Source of the DNA: Cristatella mucedo | Lineage: Eukaryota; Bryozoa; Phylactolaemata; Cristatellidae | Assembly: GCA_009760855.2 (NCBI GenBank) | Contig: WPIO01000055.1 | Coordinates: 992,501-1,035,000, forward strand | Length of the DNA: 42,500 nt | Reading direction: 5' to 3' | Part shown: piece by piece, positions 10,810-20,985 of the stretch | Numbering within the stretch: the stretch's first letter is position 1 | Layout: every line of letters starts with the position of its first letter | Notes under the pieces: generated by a model | Seen by the model: the letters and a program-made list of their open reading frames with translations, nothing else | Database searches by the model: none | What the model was told of the DNA's origin: nothing | Translations under genes and position numbers: made by a program

Positions 10810-10941
10810 TCTCTCTCCCCCTCTCTCTCCCCCCTCTCTCTCTCTCCCTCTCTCTCTTTCCTCTCTCTCCCTCTCTTTCCTCTCTCTCTCTTTCCTCTCT
10901 GTGTGTCTCAGTCTCTGTCTCTCTATCTCGTTCTCTCTCTC
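10636..10941. repeat. (CT)n microsatellite with interruptions
   Basis: Nearly continuous CT dinucleotides, cleanest at 10730-10805, with TTT and CCC interruptions to either side. The 113-codon Arg/Glu frame on the minus strand is a repeat artefact. Confidence 0.97.
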
Positions 10942-13329
10942 TCCAACGTCGTTTGTATGACAAGGAAGTGCTGGTCTATGACATTAAGGTAGTGCCCTGC
11001 ATGGTGGTTAATAACATCTCTAGCTACAGCTCCGCACTCAAGCGCCGACGCTTGAAATGCAACAAGGTCGTGAAAACGTCTTGCCAGATGTAGACTGAGA
11101 AAATGTGTGCAAGAATTTGATTCTTACTTTAATTCGCTGGGAAATTCTGCACAACTTCTTAGAAGCTCCTCTTCGCGACAAACGCATCGGTAAGCAGGGT
11201 AAGCAGGTGGAACGGTAACGCAGGGTAAGCAGGTGGAACGGTAACGCAGGGTAAGCAGGTGGAACGGTAACGCAGCCACAGCTGAGCTCCTCGGGCGTCA
11301 TACCGCGAGGAGGGGATGCATCACTGAGGGATGTGGCGCGTGCTATAATGAGCGAAACGTGAAAGCTGAAAGAAACGTGACTTCTGAGTATCAATACGCG
11401 AAATATGCCGGTGCTCGTTGACACCGAGTATAAAGAAATCTTTATTAAAAAATTTACTTGTATTTATAAAGATTGCTAGCTTTATAAATGTGAAGTCTAT
11501 TTTAAAAGGCCGATATCGAATCTTCTAGGTTGAACTCGCAGGGGTCTCCTGGTGCACAAGATGGCGCGGAAAAGTGCTTGTTTCGTTTTCGTTTGCATCC
11601 TTCCGCAAGAGCAGGGCCGTGCACACTTAAATAATACTAGGTCTCCAGGGGATTTATGCACTATATACACCAGCTCCTGCGGGCTGCTTTCGTTTTCGGC
11701 TGTTGCTCGAGTTTGCTCTGCATCTGTCCAGCCTCACTCTGGCCTGATGAACGAAATGGCCGGCCAGGTTCGTCGACTAGTTAGGGCTGCTGATTAAAGT
11801 TAAGCGAGGGAGCTCTGCTTGCTCGGCATAGATCTGTTGCAGCTGATCAAGGAATTGGCGGCGGTCTCTACTTTAGGTGAGATATTTTAGTCCACCCGAT
11901 CATGCTTTTCGCTTACTTGGCAGTGAAATGTTGGCAACCTACATCAGCCAGATCATGACTGCACAGATAATAACGGTGATTCCTTAATTATATTGACTAG
12001 GCACAGCTTGTGTCATAAGCTACGGATAGGATCTATGGAACCACCCAACTCATGAATCAGCCAGTCACTTGCGCTCTGGGATTAGAAAAAGTCAGCGGTA
12101 TTCCGAGCTTAAAGCCAAAGCGTCGAACCTTTTGACTGATGATGTAAAAATGCATCCTCTCTGTGGCTATCTAATAACTGCTCTACGCTAAGGACGTGGA
12201 TTTATAAAGTTAAGGTGGGATGCTCTTGATTGCTTCCGTGTTCTGTTACCTTCGCAATGCTTACTTTTTATGGAATTATTGTATTTATTATTTTTAATTT
12301 ATTCTTTTATTTTATTTTACTAATTTTTTGCCAATGTTAATCTGAAACTCATTAGCCGTGAACGCTAAATCATGACCCATAATCGTTGGTCCTAAATCAC
12401 GACCAGTAGGTCAAAGCATTCTTTAGTGCAGCTATACGGAGCAGGTTTGTGATCAGAATAACCAGGTCTCGATTAAAGATGCCCAACTGGGAAGATCAAA
12501 GGTTACCACGACGGGCCGGCTGCAGGGAGAGTCAAAGGATACCGTGACCGTCCTTCTGCACTGAGAGCTTAACTTGGCGAGCAGTGCTCGAGAGACCACC
12601 GACCATCCGACCATCGTAGGGCAGGTGACCGGCTGTCTGAGAGCAGAGACCGGTGTAGTTGTGAATCTCAGAAAGAGTGAGGTCCTAGACAATTTGCAAG
12701 ATGGCGATTACAGAATTACCATAGGGAAGGGAAAGCCGATACGGGCAAATGCTATGGCTCTCAGTGGTCGATACGGCCGCCGCTCTCATTAGTGGATATG
12801 GCGAACAGAGCAGCTGAGCTCGCACGTTTACCGTTTTAGTGTGCTGCTGTAAGGCGCGACGACAGATTCAGAGCTAATGCAGTATGCTTGGAACATGCAG
12901 GTGAGTTCGTTAATTTCTTGGGATACAGTGAATTCAGTTTGTGGTCATTTCTCAGCTTTCAAGTGTACCCCAGGGGAAAATGCCCGTAGACGATATGTAT
13001 TATGAAAGTTAAAGACCGGCCATAAAGGCGGATAAGAGGCCAAACGGTAAGCCGCAATGAACCACCGTCTGGCAGACAATCACTGAGACTGAGACCGTCC
13101 CGGTCGGGCTCCTCACTTTCCTCCTCCTCTTCACTGAGAGAGGGAAAGCTCCACAGCGTCTATGTACCTGGCTGGAAAAATGTAATCAGAAGCCCGTTAA
13201 TCGCTATTTCATATTTTATAATTAAATGAAAACCTCAGCTTAATTTCACAGCGAGAGTGCAGGCTGTGGCTACTCATGTAAATCTTGTGTGGCTAATGCG
13301 CATTAATATACCAATCAAAGCAAGTGTCA
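10942..13329. other. Longest stretch with no recognised element
   Basis: About 2.4 kb with no LINE or SINE family recognised. It contains a 26-bp triplicate (11194-11271) and an AT-rich part near 12270-12345. Short frames (11038-11424 minus; 11552-11797 plus; 12453-12692 minus) show no motif I know. If a host exon or promoter exists in this window, this is one candidate region. Confidence 0.45.
11194..11271. repeat. 26-bp tandem repeat, three copies
   Basis: GCAGGGTAAGCAGGTGGAAC plus GGTAAC repeats exactly at 11194, 11220 and 11246. The three copies appear identical, so the expansion is recent. The unit is not a multiple of three. Confidence 0.97.
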
Positions 13330-14913
13330 AACACTACGATATATTCTTCTCTCACAATTGTATGCTATCGTCCCCTGTTATTGCTAAATTCTGCAGTCTG
13401 CAGTGTGTGCCCTCCTCCGCATGCAGAATCATCAGCGAATCACGAAATCTTAAGGCATTCGACATCGATGCTGTTCGTATGAAAATATCTTCTTCACTCC
13501 TGCTGCTTAATACCCCATTCGAGCTTTCATCATTTGTGAAACTTTGTAAAACAACACTTCCCGACTTTCTTATGGTAGAATAAAAAAAATATTATCAATA
13601 AATGGGCTCTCAAGGGAGCTAAATCCCATTGGGTGGGGGCATAATGCCTCATCCCTACTTCATTCTATCTCAAGCGTATTGTGCACACTCGCCCCAATGA
13701 CCTATTGTTTACCGGAGACATTTAACCAACTACGTTAACTAAGCATAGGCTTGGAAAAGTATATGAAAGATCAGGACTGACAGTCTATCGACAGGCATCC
13801 AAGGACTACTGCAGATCATGCCAATAGTTCCTAGCAAAAGCCAAGTCTAGCTACAGTTAACAAATTGTTGACTCACAGATGCAAAATTGAAAAATGCTAA
13901 CGTCTACAATCCACCATCTCCCCAGAAGCTCCCAGATTAACTATTTACCTAGTGACCATTGCCGCCCCATCTACTGATCGCTTCTTAAGCGCTTGTGTCA
14001 GAAAGATAAACAAGATAAGAATGACCATCCCCAAGATAGCAAGCAGCATTCCCAGTGGACTTCTGCATCTCAGAAACAACCCGATAGGACTCCTCTCTAC
14101 TTCTTTTCCGCGAAGCATCTCAACGTCGGCATTCAAGCCGATCACGAGCGACCTCATCCTGAAACTTATCTCGCAGTCAGAGAAGACTACTAGCCCTCTA
14201 GACTCTACTTCTGTGATGCATAGATCAGCTTCTGCCATGCATAACTAGCATAATCAATATGTCCTTAGCCTCAGGTCGTGTACCTGTAATTTTCGACAAA
14301 AGGCTGTTCTTAGGCCACTAATTGAGAAAGCAAGACTAGACTAAGAGAGCTTAGGCAACATCTGCAAAGTCTTCCGACAGTCGCTCTTATCAAAGACTCT
14401 GGAGCCAGTAGCGTCGGACCAACTAAACTTGCTATTCCATTAAAACTTCAAACCTATCAAGTGCGTTCCTGTCGGTTTTTAGAGCTAATAACTCAAGCGA
14501 GTCAGCATTGCTTTGGGTTTAAAACAACCTTCTAATGAATGCAGACTTGGATAAAGTCTCTCTGCCTGTTTCACTTGATCTTTCCTCAGCATGCGATACC
14601 ACTGATCACCGCGTCCTTGCTGCCTTTCGTATTGCTTGGCCATCACCATTACTGCCGCACCACGGTTTAGGTCCTATCTCAGTGAGAGACTTCAGAGTAT
14701 TAATGTAAACAGCCAATATCATCCAGGGAGCCACTCAAGTATGGGGTACCTTATGGCTCTGTGCTTGGACGATTTTGCAATCTATACTATCCTTCTTGCA
14801 CACGCGATCACCAAGCACACTCCAGGCTTTCATTTCTTTACAACTGATACGCATCTGTACCTGTGAAGCCTGTTGTACCTGCGTTGATCCATTCCAGCGT
14901 TTTAGCAAGCCGA

Positions 14914-15045
<132 letters not shown>

Positions 15046-15194
15046 AACTTCGTGCCGGTATTGCTGACATCTGCAATTGGATGGTAGCAAACTTTCTCAA
15101 ATTGAATGAAAGCAAGACCAAAACTATTAACTAGTAATTTCCATGCCTTGCATGACTCAGAAACTGGAAAATATGTCGCGTAATATGAGCTCTT

Positions 15195-15757
15195 CCAGCC
15201 TATCAGCTCTAATAATAACAATATACTGAATATAGCACCCTCAGATAAGATAACTCAATCTCTTTCTAAGTGCATTAAAATTGCTGCTAAGGAAGCAAGA
15301 TCGAATGGTTAATAGTAGTGTGCTCAATAAACAGCAAGAATAACATGGTTAGGGGGGTTATACATAGGGTCAGCATGCAAGTATGTTTAGTGGCAGCATG
15401 CACACTGCCAGCACCCATAAGCACATAAAGGACGAATCACAGAAACCCACACAATGCTGTCATTAATAGATTCGTTTTATTTTCTTTTTAGACATGGTCA
15501 GATCAGGAAATGTCATGACGCAAGTCGGGAGTGAGTTCCGCGCTTCGGGAGCATACGAACTAAAGGCACGGTCTCCGAAGAATTTGAGGTTTGTACGAGA
15601 TATAGATAATCAGTTAGATTCCGAAAGCTGGTGGTGCTATGCTTAGCCTGGTGGAGGCAAAGAATGAAGGGACCTAAAAGTGAGTGACAAAACCTTGAAG
15701 TCTATGCTTTCCTTAACTATGGGCTAGTTCAGGTCGGCGAGAAGTGGTGAGCTGTGG
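15195..15757 (-). mobile_element. LINE-A 3' fragment inserted antisense in another LINE-A
   Basis: Minus-strand 3' end: decayed (ATT)n tail at 15211-15220, stem-loop remnant, 3' UTR, and C-terminal coding region up to the block before LHWLPV. The surrounding plus-strand LINE-A stops at about 15190 and resumes at 15758 at the matching point (CTGCACCAAATC, as in CTGCACAAAATC of another copy), so this is a true nested insertion. Confidence 0.8.
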
Positions 15758-16165
15758 TGTAACATCTGCACCAAATCAAGACAATCTTTACCGAAGTTAT
15801 TTTTTAGTGAACGATCGCATTCAAACCACCATCAAGCCTGCCTTTTTTAAGCAACGTAAAACTGCGAAAATTCGGGCCTGCTTATTCAGGGAAAGTAAAT
15901 TTATAAATCGGTTCTTGAATCTGTGATCGCATTGCAACTTTTGTAGCTCAGGAGTGCTTGCAGGTCTGCTAGCATGTGCAACCAGGCACTTATAATCGGT
16001 GCAAAACTCGTCCGCTAGGCTATTCTGACGTGAGAGTCGCTGTTGCCACATTACACCACGCATCTTCGACCGCATTAGGCTCCCAATCATAAAGTGCATC
16101 TACTTTACGGTTTTTCACTCAGTTATAGCTCCCTTCGTTTTCTTGGTCTAGCCTATCGATCGCCC

Positions 16166-16307
16166 AGCTAGTTTGGTCCAGCAGTTAAGGTGCTCGCCCG
16201 ACCACTGTCTAGCTGAGGACTTGGGCTCGAGCTCCGAGGCATATGTGAAGCACCTGAATATAGATTAAGTTCTCCTAGGGCGCTATACAAGTGAATTATT
16301 ATTACTA
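16166..16307 (+). mobile_element. SINE2 copy
   Basis: tRNA-derived head AGCTAGTTTGGTCCAGCAGT with an A-box-like TGGTCCAGCAG, B-box GGGCTCGAGCT near 16225, a short body (GCATATGTGAAGCACCTG), then a 3' end AGATTAAGTTCTC, GGGCGCTATACAAGTGAATT and (ATT)n. The last 45 bases mirror the LINE-A stem-loop tail. It sits between the end of a LINE-A copy and the start of a LINE-C copy. Confidence 0.82.
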
Positions 16308-17412
16308 TTCTATACTTATTCTCAACCTCTGAGAAAGTGATTAAGGCCTATAGAATAGGGTATCACTTTTATGCTGACAATACTCAGCTGTATTGGTCAT
16401 TCCAACCGTCGGAATCTGCTACAGCAACTGATAAACAGAATATTTGTCTTGCCGAAACTCAATCCTAAATGCCGGAAAACTTCTAAAAAGTAAAGGACGA
16501 TAAAACCGAACTGCTTTTCGTAGGACACCCTAAGTGCGTTGCTGGATTAAAAGGCTTTGCTCTTCTAATAGGTGATGCTATCGTGTGACCATCACCGCAT
16601 GCTCGAAATTTAACTGTCATTTCCGACAGCTGCATCAATTTTTAAAATGCTTTATTCAGAAGACTGCTTCTACAGCTAGCCATCACGTCCGATTCCTATC
16701 AAAGATTAGGAGCTGTCTTCCACAGTGGTTTGCAAAAAATGTAACTAGCTCGTGAGTTCTGTCTCGGCTTGATTGTTGTAGTTCCCTTTTGGCTGGGCTA
16801 CCTAAGAAAGCCACTAGGTCACTGCAGCTGACTATGAATATGGCTGCAAGGCTGATCTTCAAATCCCAGAGGTTTTAGCACATGTCTCATTTGCTTTAAG
16901 AGCTAGGATGGATGTCGGTTGAGCAACGAATACAGAGCAAAGTTCTTACGCTGACCCACAAGGCCCGCCACCACTTGGCTCCTTCGTACCTAGCTGAACA
17001 GCTGCATCAGTTTCAGCCTCTTTTCGCCCGTAGATCCTGTGTGGAAATAAATTAGCTGTTCCATTCCTCATCTTAAAAACCGTTGGCGACAGAAGCACTA
17101 GCTCTGCAGGTTCTAGCCTGCTTAACTCGCTTCTACAATTCTTACTCAAGGACAACTACTCTCCTGCCGCCGACTATGGCTCATCCTTTTCAGTGGTCCA
17201 GAGCTGCTACTTTCATGCTGCTCACTACCTTAACTGCTCTCCTGACTATGCTATGCTTCCCACTTTTTCTCAGTTGCGTGAGACGAAGTCTGTTGGCTAC
17301 CGAATGCGTACCAAAAGCCGCTTAGGCTATGAGTGGGCTATTCAAAACAACCACACAGTCTCTTAGCTTTTGTGGAGTTAAAGACGGAGATACATCACAT
17401 TACATTACATTT
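16308..17412 (+). mobile_element. LINE-C copy, RT C-terminal half to tail (pseudogene)
   Basis: The longest LINE-C copy. Near 16330-16400 it encodes KAYRIGYHFYADNTQLYWSF: the RT catalytic block is recognisable but the second aspartate of YADD is asparagine. Next come TELLFVGHPKCVAGLKGFAL, the LLAGLPKK-like block, SHLL-KEL-RWMPVEQ (broken), RSFR/AGPRLWNSL equivalents, and the C-terminal tail ending near 17340. The 3' end reads GGAGATACATCACATTACAT (about 17387-17406). Stops and frameshifts throughout. RT wording here resembles LINE-B at 30045-30130. Confidence 0.85.
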
Positions 17413-17429
17413 TTATCAGAAATATGCCC

Positions 17430-17785
17430 GAATCAGGCTGGTTGTCGTAGTGTTACCTTTTATGACATAAGACATTTAGCTTTGCCTTGAACCAACCTCT
17501 ATTCGTTTGCAGACCTTAGCTTTAATATTTGTGCTTCCGGAGAGAGGAGCTCACTCCCGTCTGACGTCATGACATCCCCTTACTTTGAAAATAGTTAAAA
17601 AGAAGCTAAAAACCTCTCTATTTGATATAGCATTTACTGGGTCGTCCTTGTTTATCGTTCATTGTGTGCTCATGAGTGTAACTATGTTGACATACTTCCA
17701 GTGCAGCATTTGCAAAGTTCTTGGAAGAATTAACAGTTCTCAGCAGGTGCTATTCAAATGTATTATCAATATTATTATAAAAGCT
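17430..17785 (+). mobile_element. LINE-A 3' fragment, strongly diverged
   Basis: Matches the LINE-A C-terminus from the PIPRTNLKSFGD equivalent (17490-17520) through TSDLTLKIVKKKLKTSLFDI-like sequence and the 3' UTR, to a decayed stem-loop and ATTATCAATATTATTAT near 17760-17780. More diverged than the 7955 copy, so probably older. Confidence 0.65.
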
Positions 17786-17895
17786 ATAGAGGTTGATTAA
17801 CTACGGATAGTCCAACTCGCCTGGGTCTCTAAAATGAATGGCACTGGCCTTCTTGTTATTTTTTTGTCGGACTGGAGTCACGTGATTGGCACGGT

Positions 17896-17965
17896 AAAAA
17901 TAATAATAATACATTTTTATCACGCCCTAAGAGAACTGAATTTCTATCTAGGCACTTTACAGATA
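17896..17965 (-). mobile_element. LINE-A tail-only fragment
   Basis: Minus strand: TGTAAAGTGCCTAG, stem-loop remnant and (ATT)n (plus-strand AATAATAATAAT at 17899-17910). Only about 70 bases of the element are present. Confidence 0.7.
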
Positions 17966-18430
17966 GACGCCCACGTGCTCATAGCATAGATCCACTGTCT
18001 CTGCTCCGGCCATCAAAGCCAAGAAGGGCCTCCCTGGAAACCAAATGACCAGCCGGATGGTCCAGTGGGAAGGATTACTGGGGTCAATGAAGCGTGCATT
18101 GGCTAAGCCGATTTCAGCGAGTCTAGATTCTGCCCAAATCCAAATTTATCAAGTTAGCAAGCGCTGGCCTAAGTAAGGAAGTATTGCGACCATCGTCAGG
18201 CGGCCCGCTCAGTGGAGAGACTGGAAGATGCGCCAGATTAACGCCTTCAAGACAGCTGCATAACAACAGGTCAAGGCCGTCAATCTGTTTTTGGATCCTG
18301 GAGCATGTCTCATGGCCCCGTTGGTCATGGTATAGATACGGATACTGATAGACTTCCAGAGAGCCTTTGATTTCGATTCTCTGCTTTGCTGGTGTGAAGT
18401 ATCAGCGCCTGTTTGGAAGCAAATATGCGT
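17966..18430. other. Unassigned stretch
   Basis: Moderate G+C with no recognised motif or family. Confidence 0.45.
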
Positions 18431-18602
18431 ATTATATATATATATATATATATATATACATGTGTGTGTGTGTGTGTGTGCGTGTGTGTGCGTGCGTGCG
18501 TGCGTGCGTATGTCTGTGCATATGTTCGTGCGTGTGCGTTAGTGCGTGCGTGTGCGTGTGTTTGTGTTTGTGTGTGTGTGTGTGTGTAAATATATATATA
18601 CA
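18431..18602. repeat. Compound (TA)n-(TG)n-(CGTG)n microsatellite
   Basis: TA run at 18434-18458, TG run at 18461-18480, then mixed GTGC/GTGT tetranucleotides and a second TG run, ending in TATATATATA. Overlapping 80-106-codon frames are artefacts. Confidence 0.95.
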
Positions 18603-18875
18603 AATATAGGCTAGCGAAATGTATGTAGGCTGTAGATTGAGGTATAAATCAGAAGCATGTTTCCAAATGCAGGCAGAGGTCGCTAAAAAGGCCTTGCAAT
18701 TTGAACAACTGTGATCCCTATTTGAATATGCATGAAACAAGTCACGATACACATTTATTAAGCTACGAGTTTGGCTTGTGAATACTCAAAAAAACTTCAA
18801 CTTTGCTCGAGAGGGTGGGCCTAGGTGTTTGCTGACTAACCCGGTGAACCTGCTCTACTCACTGCCTGTAATAAT

Positions 18876-19014
18876 AAATAAATAAATATAAATATAATTC
18901 ATTTGCATAGAACCCTAAGAGAACGTAATATCAATTCAGGTGCTTCACATATGCAACGTCGGCCAGACTATGATCAGGGCGAGCACCTTAACCCCTGGGC
19001 CAAACCAGCTCGGC
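18876..19014 (-). mobile_element. SINE2 copy
   Basis: Minus strand: GAGCTGGTTTGGCCCAGGGG then TTAAGGTGCTCGCCC as head, GCATATGTGAAGCACCTG in the body, a weakened stem-loop (ATTACGTTCTCTTAGGG) and a tail ATGAATTATATTTATATTTA. The B box is eroded. A LINE-A subfamily copy lies directly upstream on the same strand. Confidence 0.78.
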
Positions 19015-19021
19015 AATACGA

Positions 19022-19548
19022 ATACAGTTGAATAGTGCCCTCAGAGAGCCCAAACTCTTCTAGGCACTTTACAGATGCTGTCTAGAAAGCATTACCAATT
19101 GACTGGTGGTAACGTCGGCAAGCCGCAGACAGTGTAAGCAGGTGCATGCACACTTAGGACGAATAATAAAGACCCGCCAAATGGTGTATTAAAAAGGTGC
19201 GTTTAAAGCTCCTTTTTAAAGATCGTCATGTTAAGGGACGTTGTGACATGCGCGGGTAGTGAGTTCCACGCTTTAGAGCATACGAACTAAAGGCAGGTTC
19301 ACAAATAGTTTTGAGGTTCGCACCAGGTATGGCTAAACGATTCGAGTCAGAACAGCGGGTTGTACGATGCCTCGCCTGGTGGAGAGGCAGTTCTGAGGGC
19401 TAGGCTGATGCCAGAGAATGAAGGGATCTAAAAGTGAGTGACAGATCCTTGAAGTTGAAAGCTGCTTGATTGGGAGCCGGTGCAGGTCGACGAGAAGTGG
19501 TGCAACGTGGCAATTGCTGTGCTCGTGACAGACGAGCCTAGATAAGAG
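19022..19548 (-). mobile_element. LINE-A subfamily copy (3' end)
   Basis: Minus-strand LINE-A with a distinct 3' UTR: the plus strand reads GCATTACCAATTGACTGGTG and GTAACGTCGGCAA, shared only with 32866-33005. The C-terminal coding region (KAWNS, LTF, LHRLP-like) is recognisable in broken frames. No long (ATT)n tail remains. Confidence 0.72.
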
Positions 19549-19630
19549 GTACCTAAATCAATCAGCTTATTACAGGTGTTAGTATAGTTAGCCCCTTCAC
19601 CCGTAAATAATCACTTGCAGATTTGATGTA

Positions 19631-19679
19631 TGTCCATCCATATGCATATCCATATCCATATCCATATGCATGTCCATCG
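19631..19679. repeat. (CCATAT)n short array
   Basis: Six or seven hexamers CCATAT/GCATAT flanked at both ends by TGTCCATC. Confidence 0.9.
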
Positions 19680-19933
19680 CTTACCATCACCAGGCACAGC
19701 ACGACTTCAGATCGGTCACACTTACTCTGGCAGCTTTCCAATATGCCAACTCAGCTGGCCGTACAAGGGAAGGTAAGAAGCACCAATCCTAACATCGGAC
19801 CATAGCAGAGGGGCCCTTGTACTGAGAGCTCAAACTGCTGGAATGAAATTGGCTCTAGCTGCTGAAATGTCATCGCTACCACTCGAGCCTTTTAAATTCA
19901 CAGCCTTTTATTAGCCTATAGCCAATAAAAGTC

Positions 19934-20200
19934 TAATAAGCGTTCACGACAGCTCGCTGCCTGTGGACTCACTTCCCTGAGTCATAGTATAAGTAGGCAC
20001 GGTATGGCGATGGAAGACAAGGCTGTGCCATCTTGCCGCTTGACGGACAGACTTGCTTTAATAAGGAGAAATGAGAGCTCACTGCCTGTGTACTTGCTTC
20101 GCTGAGTCTTAGCAGAGTCACACGTCCATTACACGTCACTCCCGGAATTACGTGACGGAAGGACGGACGGACTTTCTCGCTTTACTTATTCGGGAGAGCA
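19934..20200. repeat. ~125-bp tandem duplication, about two copies
   Basis: GCTCGCTGCCTGTGGACTCA at 19952 recurs as GCTCACTGCCTGTGTACTTG at 20077, both followed by CTGAGTC. GACGGACAGACTTGCTTTA at 20042 recurs as GACGGACGGACTTTCTCGCT near 20163. The spacing of about 120-125 supports a tandem origin. Confidence 0.75.
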
Positions 20201-20355
20201 CAAGAACTCGACGTAAGCGTGAGGACAGAGACCGACTTGCGGAATAACTGATAAACCTAGCTTATTATGGCGGTAGAGTTTCATCCCTTTGAGAGGTTTC
20301 ATAGCACTCAGTTTAGCACTGTCTAAAATTTCACTTGTCCTGCACGCAATGTGCC

Positions 20356-20452
20356 AGACTGGCAGGCGCACTGGTAACAGTAGGGCAGAGCCGAGCTCAT
20401 TGCTTGAGTGCTGCAGCCTACGCTTGATGCCACAAATGCTCATTCACTATTC
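20356..20452. repeat. Unrecognised dispersed repeat, copy 1
   Basis: AGACTGGCAGGCGCACTGGT, GAGCTCATTGCTTGAGT, then ACAAATGCTCATTCACTATTC. The same order of blocks occurs at 21651-21752. I cannot assign the family. Confidence 0.6.
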
Positions 20453-20653
20453 TTTCCCATTGAATCTTACAGATTTCCTTCATCCAATAATAGTGAACAG
20501 ACTAATGTAAAATTTGGAATTTATTATTGTTTATGCATCTACAGCGTTCCAGCTAACTCTCATGCATATTAGATATTGGTAGACTTAATTGGTTGGATAG
20601 CAGGCAGTTTATCTTGCTAAGTGGCTGCTCACGTGTTTTGCAAGCGTGACTGG

Positions 20654-20784
20654 TAGGCAAATAAAAAGAATGATAAGCGTAAAATTTGGAGTATACTCTC
20701 TCTGGAAAATGTCCAATAGTCATATAGGGACGCACGCACGCACGCGCGCACGCACGCACACACACACACACACACATATATATA

Positions 20785-20828
<44 letters not shown>

Positions 20829-20985
20829 CGCGTGCGTGCGTCCCTATATGACTATTGGACATTTTCCAGAGAGCGTATACTCCAAATTGTACGCTTATCA
20901 TTCTTTTTATTTGCCTAATAGCCTAATAAAAAAATGATAAGCGTGAAATTTGGAGTATACGCTCTCTGGAATACGTTCAATAGTC
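20654..20985. mobile_element. Foldback element with CA/TG core and a third arm copy
   Basis: 20654-20785 and 20786-20917 are reverse complements: TAGGCAAATAAAAAGAATGA on the left matches TCATTCTTTTTATTTGCCTA on the right. The non-repetitive outer 75 bases of each arm differ at about two positions, and the inner part is CGCA/CA against TG/CGTG repeats meeting at a TATATATATTT centre. A third, direct-orientation partial copy of the left arm follows at 20923-20985 (AATGATAAGCG, TTTGGAGTATACGCTCTCTG). A 10-bp outer inverted pair, ACTTAATTGG (20583-20592) and CCAATTAAGT (20985-20994), brackets the whole. No transposase is present. It could be a foldback or MITE-like element, or a hairpin-mediated inverted duplication. 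Confidence 0.8.

Larger units (their letters stand above)
19549..20653. other. Region with small tandem repeats, otherwise unassigned
   Basis: Holds a CCATAT hexamer run, a 125-bp tandem duplication and one copy of a dispersed 100-bp repeat, all listed separately. No coding gene is recognised; the 85-codon minus frame at 20186-20443 shows no known motif. Confidence 0.5.

Noticed and set aside
10622-10963. Arg/Glu-rich nuclear protein
   Set aside because: Translation of a CT/GA microsatellite.
20646-20918. 90-codon frames across the foldback
   Set aside because: Both strands give mirror-image proteins because the DNA is palindromic; no coding evidence.
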